The notes below the pieces were generated by a model. That model did no database searches, had not been told where the DNA came from, and worked only from the letters and a program-made list of their open reading frames with translations. Shown here piece by piece: positions 14,186 to 23,474 of a stretch of DNA of 41,009 nt. The DNA is from a virus, in IMG/VR virus record IMGVR_UViG_3300040962_000437, positions 1 through 41,009 of that record. The stretch is one strand, 5' to 3'. Numbering within the stretch: position 1 is the stretch's first letter; each line of letters starts with the position of its first letter. A program made the position numbers and the translations under genes.

Positions 14186-15547
14186 ATGTCAAACGAAGTA
14201 ACATTAAGGTCTTCTACTCCTTCTATACCAAAAACAATATTAATTACTTCTAACGAGGATCCCAGTAAGCAGGCAAATTTAGTTGGTGGTTTAATATCTA
14301 TTGCATATTTTGAAAGTATATTAAGTGATACTTTAAGAGCCACAATTACTTTCACAGACACTGGTATCAATACTTCTGATAGTATTAAAGAAAGTATATT
14401 AGAGGGTCTACCTATTGTAGGGCAAGAAAAAGTATTATTGAAGTTTGAGGATAATAATGAAATAACTATTGGAGATAAACCAGAGTTGGTGATGTATGTA
14501 AACAAAGTAACTCCCATTGCCGATGACACTAGAAAGACGCAAATCAAATTAGATCTTGTTTCTGCAGAGTTTATTCGTAACGAAAAAACAAGAGTTACAA
14601 AAAGATATGATGGAAAGATATCAGATCACGTTAAACAATTATTGACTGAAGGGAATAGTATAGGACTTAAAACCAAAAAAGATGTAAGTGATATAGATGA
14701 AACACTAAACAATTTTAATTACATTGGCAATAATAAAAAACCATTTTACATTATTAACTGGTTGTCTAGAAAAGCAATCTCTGCGAAAAATCAAAAAAAG
14801 GGAACAAGTGCAGGATATTTCTTCTATGAGACATCAAAAGGATTTCATTTTAAATCCATCGATAGTCTATTCTCTCAGGAACAGAAAAAATCAATTATTT
14901 TCAATGAAACAGTAGGAATTCCTGAGGGTTATGATCTGAAAGCATTGCAGTATAGTAAAGATAACAATGTTAATGTGCAAAATAAATTGAAAATGGGAGC
15001 ATATTCAACAAGGACTATATTGTTTGATCCATTTACCACATACTATGAGGTAGTTACACCAAATGCAGCACTTACAGAGGATGAATTAAAACTTGCTGGT
15101 AAGAAGTTACCTAAACTAAATGATGAGTTTAATAACGAAGGTGATAATAAAGAATTTACTCGAACGACCTATCATCTTCTTGATAAGGGAACTTTGCCAA
15201 CAGGTGATACAAATCAACAGATAGAAAAATCGGATGAAGAAAATTTTGAGTACAAAGATATTTTAAATCAGTCTATCATGAGATATAATCAATTCTTTTC
15301 TTCTATGGCAACTGTCACGATTCCCGGAGATTTCTCCCTAAGTGCTGCTGACATGGTATACTTGGATGTACCACAACTTGAGGAGGAGAGAGGAGAGAAT
15401 ACTAGTAAGCAAAATAGCGGACTATATATTATAGCAGAGCTTACACATTACATTCATGTAACCGAAGGAACTTTTACTAAACTTTCTTTAGCAAGAGATT
15501 CATTTGGAAAGACTGGAAGACCAAGTAAATCCAGCATAGCAAACTAG
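14186..15547 (+). CDS. 27: gp27-like baseplate hub protein
   Basis: The 453-residue product is probably the hub ring protein that corresponds to T4 gp27 (391 residues) and to phage P2 gpD. Supporting features: an N-terminal beta region starting VTLRSSTPSIPKTILITSNE with ISIAYFESILSDTLRATITF (typical 'I-x-Y-x-ESI' strands), a domain with KPFYIINWLSRKA in the middle that matches the helix used by hub proteins of this type, and a C-terminal SGLYIIAELTHYIHVTEGTF strand ending in LSLARDSFG. It lies between the tape-measure-like genes and gp5, as a hub gene should. The ATG at 14186 follows GAGG (14172-14175). The short TTAAATAG upstream is a poor version of the late octamer. Confidence 0.72.
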   Translation: MSNEVTLRSSTPSIPKTILITSNEDPSKQANLVGGLISIAYFESILSDTLRATITFTDTGINTSDSIKESILEGLPIVGQEKVLLKFEDNNEITIGDKPELVMYVNKVTPIADDTRKTQIKLDLVSAEFIRNEKTRVTKRYDGKISDHVKQLLTEGNSIGLKTKKDVSDIDETLNNFNYIGNNKKPFYIINWLSRKAISAKNQKKGTSAGYFFYETSKGFHFKSIDSLFSQEQKKSIIFNETVGIPEGYDLKALQYSKDNNVNVQNKLKMGAYSTRTILFDPFTTYYEVVTPNAALTEDELKLAGKKLPKLNDEFNNEGDNKEFTRTTYHLLDKGTLPTGDTNQQIEKSDEENFEYKDILNQSIMRYNQFFSSMATVTIPGDFSLSAADMVYLDVPQLEEERGENTSKQNSGLYIIAELTHYIHVTEGTFTKLSLARDSFGKTGRPSKSSIAN

Positions 15548-15558
15548 CAAGTTAACAA

Positions 15559-15786
15559 ATGGAAAGCATCGAAAAGCATATTGAAAAGGACAAAGAAATC
15601 CTTAGAGATCCGACGACTAATCCACAAATGCGTCGTCATGTCGAGGGAGAATTGAGAGAGTTGGAAGAATACGTAGAACATCACAAAAAAGAAATAGAAG
15701 CAGGAGATCATCATGACCCTACTTTCCTAGAACTTTTCTGCGATCAAAATCCATCTGAACCTGAGTGTTTGGTTTATGACGACTGA
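15559..15786 (+). CDS. CP12-like protein
   Basis: CP12 is a small disordered protein that inhibits the Calvin cycle by tying GAPDH to phosphoribulokinase through redox-active cysteines. The 75-residue product has a helical N-terminus, then GELRELEEYVEHH, which is comparable to the 'AWDAVEELQAEASH' core helix of CP12, and the C-terminal signature FCDQNPSEPECLVYDD with Cys61 and Cys70 (CX8C) and the acidic Tyr-Asp-Asp end that enters the GAPDH active site. The N-terminal cysteine pair of plant CP12 is absent, as in several phage and cyanobacterial forms. Known cyanophages carry cp12. Here it sits between gp27-like and gp5-like genes, and its stop overlaps the gp5 start (TGATG). It could instead be a structural protein that resembles CP12. 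Confidence 0.75.
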   Translation: MESIEKHIEKDKEILRDPTTNPQMRRHVEGELRELEEYVEHHKKEIEAGDHHDPTFLELFCDQNPSEPECLVYDD

Positions 15787-17348
15787 TGGAAGCAAGTACA
15801 CTATTTAATCCTGGGTTTCTTGGAACAAACTTTTTATGGTGGGTTGGTCAGATAGCTGATGACTCTACATGGAGAGATAATATTAGTTCGGCAAAATATT
15901 CGGACAAGAATAGTGTACCTGGTTGGGGAAGAAGATACAAAGTAAGAATCATTGGTCTTCATGATCAGGGACAAGAGACAATCCCAGATGATCAATTACC
16001 ATGGGCAAATGTCATGTATCCCATCACTGCTGGTGGTGGACAAACTAATGCAAGTCAAACACCAAATCTCCGTCAGGGAAACATGGTGTTTGGTTTCTTC
16101 CTTGATGGTCAAGATCAACAAGTTCCTGTTATCATGGGAGTTCTTGGTAATAACTCCCAGACAAAATTAAATCAAAAAATCGGAACCAATAGAGTCACCA
16201 ATACTACTCCTGGAACCTTAGCAACATCTGGATATGCAGATGGTGCTGTTGCTAAATCTGGAACTGCAAGAGAGGTTCCACCTGATGAGGACAAGAGTGT
16301 CATTCAACCTGGATCTCCTGGTGCTGCAAATGAAAATGCTGATGCAGTCCACCAAATAACTGCTGCTGATACAAAACGTTCAGCAAAGTGCAAAGAAAAA
16401 ATTGTACTGATGAAAGCAGATCCTGCAGAGTTAGTTCCATCAGCAATTAAGGGAATTCAAACAGCAATTGAAAACTTAACTGTTAAAATTGATTCATATC
16501 TTCAGTCAATCACAAGTTATGCAGACGCTGTTACCAATACCATTAGTGATATTCAAAATGTGGTACAAAGTTTTTCGCAAGAAATTGCGAAATATATGAA
16601 AGTTATTTTTGACAAAATTTTAGAATATGTATTGAAAGTTATGAATAAAGCTATGAATTTAGTCGTTGCGGCTCTTCCATCTAGCTTAAGATATCAGTTT
16701 GCCGATATGAAAGAGATCCTCACTGATTTAATTCGTTGCTTATACTCAAAACTGACTAATGGTCTCCCTGGAATGGTATTATCTGCATTAAGTGATGCTA
16801 TTGATATTCCTACGCTTGAAAGACAAGCAAGAGATAGAGCATCAAAAGGTGAGGATGAAAACAGTAATTCCATTGACGCTGTAACAAATCCAAATGTTCC
16901 CATGTGTTCTGCAGAATCAATTACTGCCCGTGTTCTTAAATCAGCAAAACCAGAAATAGACTCTGCTAATAACAATGCTGTCAGCAATTTAAATTTTTAT
17001 TTGGAAGATATTAATGATACCCTTGCAGGAATTACTGGATCCTTTCCTGATATTAAAAATTTAATTCCAGATATTGGTGGTAGTGTAACTTCTGCATTAT
17101 CCTTCACTAATATTAATCTTAGTCTTTTTGGATGTGAGATAACACCAAACATAGCACAATCAGATTTCTATACTTTCTGCTCTGCGGGAGATTCTCAACC
17201 GGATGCTCAAGCACCAAGTTCTAAATCTATTGATGATAAGACAGAGTTTGTGGAGACCGTTGAAGGAGCAAAACAAATACCGTATGTTGAACCAACTAGA
17301 GCAACAGCAGATGTAAATAATCAAACTTCTGGACTTGAAATTGATTAA
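15786..17348 (+). CDS. 5: gp5-like baseplate hub/spike base, no lysozyme domain
   Basis: The 520-residue product starts MEASTLFNPGFLGTNFLWWV and has an OB-fold-like domain with RRYKVRIIGLHDQG, LPWANVMYPITAGGG and GNMVFGFFLDGQDQQVPVIM in residues 50-125, as in the N-terminal domain of T4 gp5 and other spike proteins. After that come a linker, long helices (about 220-350) and an ordinary polar end. The T4 protein has a lysozyme domain and a C-terminal beta-helix needle; neither is visible here. The lysis function seems to have moved to the tape-measure-like genes and the needle may be the protein at 22070. The ATG at 15786 overlaps the CP12-like stop by one base, so the two are co-translated. 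Confidence 0.82.
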   Translation: MEASTLFNPGFLGTNFLWWVGQIADDSTWRDNISSAKYSDKNSVPGWGRRYKVRIIGLHDQGQETIPDDQLPWANVMYPITAGGGQTNASQTPNLRQGNMVFGFFLDGQDQQVPVIMGVLGNNSQTKLNQKIGTNRVTNTTPGTLATSGYADGAVAKSGTAREVPPDEDKSVIQPGSPGAANENADAVHQITAADTKRSAKCKEKIVLMKADPAELVPSAIKGIQTAIENLTVKIDSYLQSITSYADAVTNTISDIQNVVQSFSQEIAKYMKVIFDKILEYVLKVMNKAMNLVVAALPSSLRYQFADMKEILTDLIRCLYSKLTNGLPGMVLSALSDAIDIPTLERQARDRASKGEDENSNSIDAVTNPNVPMCSAESITARVLKSAKPEIDSANNNAVSNLNFYLEDINDTLAGITGSFPDIKNLIPDIGGSVTSALSFTNINLSLFGCEITPNIAQSDFYTFCSAGDSQPDAQAPSSKSIDDKTEFVETVEGAKQIPYVEPTRATADVNNQTSGLEID

Positions 17349-17354
17349 TAAATA
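17347..17354 (+). promoter_or_regulatory. Late-promoter octamer AATAAATA
   Basis: AATAAATA directly follows the gp5-like stop codon (17346-17348) with which it overlaps, and lies 34 bases before the ATG at 17389. It is in the same stop-codon position as the copies at 1393 and 9032. Confidence 0.6.
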
Positions 17355-17388
17355 TCATTACGGATATGAGAGTGTAGTATAGAAACGC

Positions 17389-20300
17389 ATGTCATCTTTT
17401 AATATCTTTGGACCTGCTACTAAGAAAGACATTCGTGTTGGATATATTGACCCTGATGCTGGTTATGTCCAAAACGTTAGTGTGCTTGAAGCTAATAAGT
17501 ATGCTGCCCTCAATCCGGGGACTGTTTTTATTTTTACAAACAGAGATAGAACAAGATATCTAACAATCAATGAGGTTAATGCATTAACTCCTGAAGATTT
17601 GAATGTTGATAGTAATGGTTGTGAAGGTATTCGGGGGTTACAACCAAATGAAAGAGCACCTTTTACTACAAAATCCGGTTCCGGAGATTCAATTGAAACT
17701 CAATCAACTAGTGCATATGATGATGGATGTAGAGGTAGATTATATTTAAGCGGTGGTGGTGGAGTTGGTGCTGTAGGATCTCCTATTTTTGGTAGAGATG
17801 GATCTCTACTAGCTGTTAGGGTTATATCAGGTGGATTTGGATATCGTTATGAACCAAAAGCAAAACTTGTTGATACTTGTAAAAGAGGATCTGGTGCTGT
17901 AATCAGGACCGTCATTGGAGAACTTCCACCAACTGTAGAGTATTTTGATCAAATAGAAGATTTTGAGATATATGACTTTACTCCTGACGGGACAGAACTG
18001 TCTGGATACGGCGATAGATTTGGACCCGATGGTAATAATTTAGGAAAATGGGATCCCAATTTATTTGCAACTCTAGCACAGGATCCAATTCAAGTTGAAA
18101 TACAAAAATACCAAGATTTTTTAAGTCAAGGTATCAATCCATTTTGGAGCACTAGGAAAGAAAAACCATTAACGGTGACTTTTGGAGATAAGACATCTAG
18201 AGTTGTTCATCAAGTAACAGATAAAGGATATAGGAAAAGAAGAAAAAGACTTGGCATTAAAGACGACTTTGGTTGGTCTGACTGGATGAACAAGTATGCA
18301 GTTTCTCCCGCTCCAGAGTCAAATGCGCCTGGTAGTGATTATGCTGGACGTGTTGCAACGATGGAATGGGAAGAAAATTTTCCTTATACTGGAGAATATG
18401 TTTTTCGTGGTATGGCTGACAATGTTGGTAAATTATATCTGGATAATGAACTTCTTATTCAAACAGGAAGATTTGGTGGATTAAATGCACGTAATATACA
18501 ACCACAGGATGTTCTCAAAAAAACAATTCAAGAGGGTGTTCATAAAATTAAAGTTGATCTTTTAAATTACCCATTTAAAGAAACTGTTAGAGTAAAACCT
18601 CCTTCTAACACTGGCACAACTATTGAAGAACTTTTAATTTCATATCGTGGAATGTCAGAGGGATCTGGATTACGTCGTGAATCAGACACTCTTGTTAGAA
18701 TTGATGATGATATTAATCCAAAATTTGATGAGAATGCTAGATTTGAAATCAAGTCATCCACTGTTAACGCGAAATTTTCAGAAGACGGTAGAAAAATTTT
18801 GTATAGTGGAAGTGGTAAAATAACTATCGAGATGAGATATGATGATAGTCCTAGAGTATCTGGATTAGCAATTACTGATATTGAAGTTGGTGGTACAGTT
18901 TGGGAAAGAGATTTTTCTTTACGTGCAAGTGGAAGGGGAGGAAGTAGAAATTTCAAAGTTTATAAAGAAAAAGGTAGCGTAACTAAAACAATCAATGTAA
19001 CTGGTGTAAGTTCTACACCTTCAGAAAAGTCACCTGCTCAGCAGCAATCACAAAAATCTATTGAAGCACAGTCAATTGGCACTATTTTTAGTACTGTAGA
19101 TTTTATTAATAAAGCGAATAGAAAATTATGGAGAACAAACGTTTATGGTCGTGGTGGATTTTTAAATGATTATGGTATCTGTCCATTTAATACAAATAAA
19201 CCATTAGATGATAATCCATATGCAGGAACACATGAAATCATCTGGAATAATATTAATTTTCCTGCAACGGGTAATTATAAAATTGATGTGGAGGTTGATG
19301 ATAGAGTAAAATTAACAATCGGCGATCAAGTAATAGAAAAAAATGGGTTTATTGGAAATTCAAATAAAGGAACTGGTAAAAGCTCATACACTAAGTTTTT
19401 TAATAAAGGAAGTTATAAAGTAAAGGCAGAGTTATATCAAAAACCAGGAGGAAGATTCGCATTTGATGGAAGCGGTAAACCAAAATCAAATAACATCACC
19501 GCTAGATTTATTAAACGAGATAATAATGATTACTTAAAGGTTGATGGTTCAGGATCAGCAGAAATTACTTTTAAATTAAGAACAAATGATAACCCTAGAG
19601 TATCTGGTGTTTTTGCGAGTGAAATTAGAATAGGAATACCTCCCAATGATTTTATAGAGTTAAAAAGATCTAGAACGGGGAGTAGAATTAAAGAAAAAGA
19701 ATTAATTACTGGTAGTGCAATATTTGAAGCCGGAAGAGAATATCTTGTTAGATCGGTGGGATCATCAAGTTCTACTGGTTCTATATTAAAAAATAATGGT
19801 GCTACTATTCAGTATGATGATGATATTGATAATGGATTTGATGAAAATGCAGATCTCTCTATTACTAGGATAAAAAATCAACAGCCTTCATTTATCAAGG
19901 GTGTAAACCCGATGGCACTTGCAATTAATATCGAAGCTGCTGAAGTTGAATTGACTAGAATATCTCCTAAATCGTTTAATGAAAACCCAATGGGAGCAGC
20001 GTTTACAATTGATGCACCATTACCACCGATTCCACAAGAACCAGTACCTATTGCTGAGGGTAGGTGTCCCAAAAATCCAATATGGTCAACTAGATTTCCC
20101 GGTGGACAAAAAAAATGGTGGCCTGTAAATCATCCTGCATGGAGTAAATTTACTAATAGATTTGCATTATCACCTCTGCCTCCACTTAGCACACTCAATA
20201 GTGATGGTGGTGGTGGGATAATTTATGATAATACTTGGACACTTGATATACCATATGATGGATTTTATGGTATTAAAGGCACTGCTGATAATGCTGGAAG

Positions 20301-22035
20301 AATTTTAATTGATAATCAAGAAGTATATAAACTTAAAGGATTTAAAAATCCATCACCAAAAATAGAAACAGTAAGATTGACCGAGGGTAAGCATACTATT
20401 AAGGTCGAAGTTGAAAACTTTAGACAGGAAAACTCAAAGACAATTAAGAAAAAAATTTTTAGCACACAAGATTGGATTAAACCAACTACTACTGTTGATT
20501 CTTTGTCCACATCAGAACTTTTAATTTCATATCGTGGTATGTCTGCGGGTTCTGGTTTACTCCGTACATCGGATACTCTTGTTGTAATTGATGACGATAT
20601 TAATCCAAAATTTGATGAGAATGCTAGGTTTGAAATCAAATCCTCCACTAATAATGCTAGATTTTCTCAAGATGGCAAAAAACTTTTGTATGATGGTAGT
20701 GGAAAAATCACTATTGAAATGAGATATGATGATAGTCCTAGAGTATCTGGATTAGCAATTACTGATATCGAAGTCGGCGGAACAGTGTGGGAGAGAGATT
20801 TTTCTCTCCGTTCAAGTGGAAGAGGAGGTAGTGAAAGTTTTAAGGTTTATAAAGAAAGAGGAGGAGTTACAAAAACTATAACCGTTAAAGGTTCCTCTAA
20901 ATCATCTGTTAGAACTGGAGTTGAGTCTGGAAAAAATATCAGTGGCGTGACTTACTCCGGACCTCCATTATTCAATCATAACAATAAAAATTGGAGTGAT
21001 TTTATGAATCGTAATAATGTATCTCCTTTTTTACCACCACTCGATTTGCCAAATCCAAACTTAGCAGGAGATAAAACTTTTACATGGACTAATGTAGATT
21101 TTCCTGAAAGTGGTAGATATGAGATTAAATTTCAATCTGATTTTGTGGGAAGATTATTCATTAACAATCAAGAAATTGTTGAGTCAAGATCTTTTAGGGG
21201 AGAAGCAATAAGCAGATTTGCAGAAGTTAGTGCTGGAAAATATGAAGTAACAGTTGTGTTGTTGGATGACACGGGATTTGGACTAACATTTAATACAAAC
21301 CCTACGGGATTTGCTCTTAAGATTTTCAAAGATATTGAAGTTGTTATTTCAACTCCTCCATGGACAACTAATCCACTCTGTGCATCTGCTGTTCTTATTC
21401 CACCACCATGTCCAAAAATAATTGAGGGACAAGGTGTCGTGACAGATATCATTCCATTAGAACCTGGTAATGGATATCCATCTACCCCATCATCGGGTCC
21501 ACCAGTTACTTTAGTTTTAAAAGATATTATTCCAACAGCTCCAGGAATTAACTATGGTCCAGATGATTTAATTTTTATTGATGGTAAACCAGTTACGCCA
21601 AGGTTCGGACCTTTTGGTCAGATAGAAGGTATTGAACCAGTTTCTTACTACGGATTTACTGATTATCCAAACATCACATTGCCATCTGATACCGGGTTGG
21701 GATTTAGAGGAAGACCGGTATTTGAACCTGTTATTGTTCCAGAGCTTGTCTTGCCTGACGATCAATTGCTTCAGGTGACAGATTTGGTTGGACTTAAACA
21801 GACTGGTTACGTCAATGGAAAACCATATTATGGTTCCACTTTCTCTAAAGATGGCATACTTTATGCTGGTATATATGAAACCACTGGTGATTTGGTGCAG
21901 GTGTATGCAACTCTTCAGGAAAGCATCGATGGTCAAGTTACAACTAGAGCATCCGCAATTCTCAGACAGGGTACGGACATTACTAGTAATGATCCACGTC
22001 TCGATATACCCAACACCCCAGATAATCTAATTTGA
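17389..22035 (+). CDS. Large virion structural protein with PA14-like repeats
   Basis: The 1548-residue product has no known T4 equivalent; similar large proteins follow gp5 in cyanophages. Four similar beta-sandwich segments of the PA14 type can be seen: near residues 325-395 (FPYTGEYVFRGMADNVGKLY), 618-690 (FPATGNYKIDVEVDDRVKLT), 948-1015 (IPYDGFYGIKGTADNAGRIL) and 1231-1300 (FPESGRYEIKFQSDFVGRLF). Each has the pattern FP-x-x-G-x-Y, then D-N-x-G-x-L, then a K-V strand. Between them lies another module starting LLISYRGMS, present twice almost unchanged (residues 414-529 and 1043-1158), with a diverged third copy near 720-830. PA14 domains often bind carbohydrate, so a host-surface role is plausible. 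A late-promoter octamer precedes it. Confidence 0.7.
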   Translation: MSSFNIFGPATKKDIRVGYIDPDAGYVQNVSVLEANKYAALNPGTVFIFTNRDRTRYLTINEVNALTPEDLNVDSNGCEGIRGLQPNERAPFTTKSGSGDSIETQSTSAYDDGCRGRLYLSGGGGVGAVGSPIFGRDGSLLAVRVISGGFGYRYEPKAKLVDTCKRGSGAVIRTVIGELPPTVEYFDQIEDFEIYDFTPDGTELSGYGDRFGPDGNNLGKWDPNLFATLAQDPIQVEIQKYQDFLSQGINPFWSTRKEKPLTVTFGDKTSRVVHQVTDKGYRKRRKRLGIKDDFGWSDWMNKYAVSPAPESNAPGSDYAGRVATMEWEENFPYTGEYVFRGMADNVGKLYLDNELLIQTGRFGGLNARNIQPQDVLKKTIQEGVHKIKVDLLNYPFKETVRVKPPSNTGTTIEELLISYRGMSEGSGLRRESDTLVRIDDDINPKFDENARFEIKSSTVNAKFSEDGRKILYSGSGKITIEMRYDDSPRVSGLAITDIEVGGTVWERDFSLRASGRGGSRNFKVYKEKGSVTKTINVTGVSSTPSEKSPAQQQSQKSIEAQSIGTIFSTVDFINKANRKLWRTNVYGRGGFLNDYGICPFNTNKPLDDNPYAGTHEIIWNNINFPATGNYKIDVEVDDRVKLTIGDQVIEKNGFIGNSNKGTGKSSYTKFFNKGSYKVKAELYQKPGGRFAFDGSGKPKSNNITARFIKRDNNDYLKVDGSGSAEITFKLRTNDNPRVSGVFASEIRIGIPPNDFIELKRSRTGSRIKEKELITGSAIFEAGREYLVRSVGSSSSTGSILKNNGATIQYDDDIDNGFDENADLSITRIKNQQPSFIKGVNPMALAINIEAAEVELTRISPKSFNENPMGAAFTIDAPLPPIPQEPVPIAEGRCPKNPIWSTRFPGGQKKWWPVNHPAWSKFTNRFALSPLPPLSTLNSDGGGGIIYDNTWTLDIPYDGFYGIKGTADNAGRILIDNQEVYKLKGFKNPSPKIETVRLTEGKHTIKVEVENFRQENSKTIKKKIFSTQDWIKPTTTVDSLSTSELLISYRGMSAGSGLLRTSDTLVVIDDDINPKFDENARFEIKSSTNNARFSQDGKKLLYDGSGKITIEMRYDDSPRVSGLAITDIEVGGTVWERDFSLRSSGRGGSESFKVYKERGGVTKTITVKGSSKSSVRTGVESGKNISGVTYSGPPLFNHNNKNWSDFMNRNNVSPFLPPLDLPNPNLAGDKTFTWTNVDFPESGRYEIKFQSDFVGRLFINNQEIVESRSFRGEAISRFAEVSAGKYEVTVVLLDDTGFGLTFNTNPTGFALKIFKDIEVVISTPPWTTNPLCASAVLIPPPCPKIIEGQGVVTDIIPLEPGNGYPSTPSSGPPVTLVLKDIIPTAPGINYGPDDLIFIDGKPVTPRFGPFGQIEGIEPVSYYGFTDYPNITLPSDTGLGFRGRPVFEPVIVPELVLPDDQLLQVTDLVGLKQTGYVNGKPYYGSTFSKDGILYAGIYETTGDLVQVYATLQESIDGQVTTRASAILRQGTDITSNDPRLDIPNTPDNLI
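18628..18975 (+). repeat. Intragenic repeat, copy A
   Basis: This 348-base segment of the gene at 17389 (residues 414-529) has a near-identical partner at 20515-20862, exactly 1887 bases (629 codons) downstream with no insertion or deletion between aligned bases that I could see. The match includes long identical runs such as the codons for DDDINPKFDENARFEIKSS and DDSPRVSGLAITDIEVGG. High identity at the DNA level points to recent duplication or gene conversion. Confidence 0.75.
20515..20862 (+). repeat. Intragenic repeat, copy B
   Basis: This is the partner of the repeat at 18628-18975 (residues 1043-1158). It keeps the reading frame and differs mainly at third codon positions and a few residues. 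A third, much more divergent copy of the same module (DNPRVSGVFASEIRIG and DDDIDNGFDENADLS) lies around 19540-19870. Confidence 0.75.
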
Positions 22036-22069
22036 GGTGTTAAATAGTTCACACACTTGATTCCAAAAA

Positions 22070-22693
22070 ATGCCAACAACTGGTAATAGTAAAAGATCAC
22101 TTGATCGAGGATCTGAGGGTAATAATTTAAAAAAGACTTATACTACAGTCAAATATTCTAATGATCATGGGTCAATTACATTCGGACATATTGATAGAGA
22201 ATCATCTGTAATATCTGATGTGATGCTTCGTGGATCTGATGGCGAACATTTCTTTTCCATGGATAAAGATGGCGAAAGAAACGGTTGGACTACATCAATG
22301 TGTCCTGGAAACTTTCAAGTTGAGTGTGGAAGTAATCGGAAGAAAGATGATGATACTTGTATGATTAATGCCAAGAATGGCAATATTGACATTATTGCAA
22401 CTAATGGTAAAATAAGATTACAAGCAAATAGTATTGAATTAGTTGCTGTTGGTGACAATAGTGAGGGCAATATAGTGCTTGAGGCAACAGAAACCATTAG
22501 TTTGGATTCTAGTAAAATTGTCATGAACTCCAAAGTAAAAACAAAAATAGTTTCTTCTGGTGTTACTGATATCTGTTCAAATAGTTGCCTTAAATTGTAC
22601 TCATCAATTATTCGTGGAGTTACTGATGCGGTAGCAATTAAGGACTCTAAAGTCGGTGGTCAAAGATTTCAACAACAATGTAATCAAGCATAG
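22070..22693 (+). CDS. Beta-helix spike or needle-like structural protein
   Basis: The 207-residue product has, from about residue 100, short repeats of alternating hydrophobic and polar residues: NGNIDIIATNGKIRLQANSI, then IELVAVGDN, NIVLEATETISLDSSKIVMN and KTKIVSSGVTDICSNSCLKL. This is the pattern of triple-stranded beta-helices such as the needle of T4 gp5 and VgrG tips. The first 90 residues form a separate domain with YTTVKYSNDHGSITFGHIDR. As the gp5-like protein lacks a needle, this may be the piercing tip or a fibre stem made as a separate chain. A second possibility is a plain fibre protein. SD is weak; the next gene starts nine bases after it. Confidence 0.65.
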   Translation: MPTTGNSKRSLDRGSEGNNLKKTYTTVKYSNDHGSITFGHIDRESSVISDVMLRGSDGEHFFSMDKDGERNGWTTSMCPGNFQVECGSNRKKDDDTCMINAKNGNIDIIATNGKIRLQANSIELVAVGDNSEGNIVLEATETISLDSSKIVMNSKVKTKIVSSGVTDICSNSCLKLYSSIIRGVTDAVAIKDSKVGGQRFQQQCNQA

Positions 22694-22701
22694 GAGAATA
22701 T

Positions 22702-23463
22702 ATGTCATTTAATTTGGACGACGTAAATATCGGTGGACAGTTAAAAGTAGGTACGGGCATCTGTCCAGCCACCGGTGAAGGTGCTACTAGATTCAACGGG
22801 TCTGCGATGATTGAGGGTCCAGTAGTTATCGGCCAACCAACTCATTTTCCTACACCTTTTGCTGGACTAAATGTAGGGCCTCTTGCAAACTCTGATGCCC
22901 CACCTCCACTTGCACCAGGTGCGCTTCCGTTGGGATTGAGTAATCCATATAGTGCGATTATTTCTCCTAACTTAGGTGTTCTTGGCAATCTTGATGTAAA
23001 TTTTAGAATTCAGGCAGGAGGAACTGTTTCTGGATTATCTGTCTTTGATTATAAGGGCAATGTCTTGGCAGCAAAGAAAGATTTTGACATTGAGCATCCA
23101 TCAAAAAAAGGGTGGAGACTTAGATATGTTGCCCCTGAGGCACCGAGTGCTGACGTATATTGTAGAGGTAGAGTAATAAACAAAACTGAGATTGTGTTAC
23201 CATTATATTGGAAAGATCTTGTTGATTGGACTACAATCACTGTCAATCTTACTCCTATCGGTGCCCATCAAGACGTAATAGTAAAGAGAATTGACGAAGA
23301 AAAAGTATATCTTCAGTCTCGTGGAGGTATGCCAATTAATTGTTTCTATCATGTATATGGTGAAAGGCAAGATTGCGAAAGAAACATATCAGAGTATGAG
23401 GGAACATCTCCTGAGGATTATCCAGGAGACAACAATCAATACTTACAATCAGGAAAAGTTTAG
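22702..23463 (+). CDS. Structural protein with a fibre-type C-terminal module, paralog 1
   Basis: The 253-residue product opens with a strand-rich, Gly/Pro-rich part (VNIGGQLKVGTGICPATGEG and a Pro-rich linker to about residue 95). Its C-terminal part, residues about 125-235, has KDFDIEHPSKKGWRLRYVAP, then YCRGRVINKTEIVLPLYWKD and LVDWTTITVNLTPIGAHQD and CFYHVYGERQDCERNISEY. The next gene carries the same module. In marine myoviruses this module is common at the ends of tail fibre-type proteins, but no function is proven. The start has a clear AGGAGA (22692-22697). Neighbours suggest a baseplate or fibre role. Confidence 0.65.
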   Translation: MSFNLDDVNIGGQLKVGTGICPATGEGATRFNGSAMIEGPVVIGQPTHFPTPFAGLNVGPLANSDAPPPLAPGALPLGLSNPYSAIISPNLGVLGNLDVNFRIQAGGTVSGLSVFDYKGNVLAAKKDFDIEHPSKKGWRLRYVAPEAPSADVYCRGRVINKTEIVLPLYWKDLVDWTTITVNLTPIGAHQDVIVKRIDEEKVYLQSRGGMPINCFYHVYGERQDCERNISEYEGTSPEDYPGDNNQYLQSGKV

Positions 23464-23474
23464 GAGATTAGATT

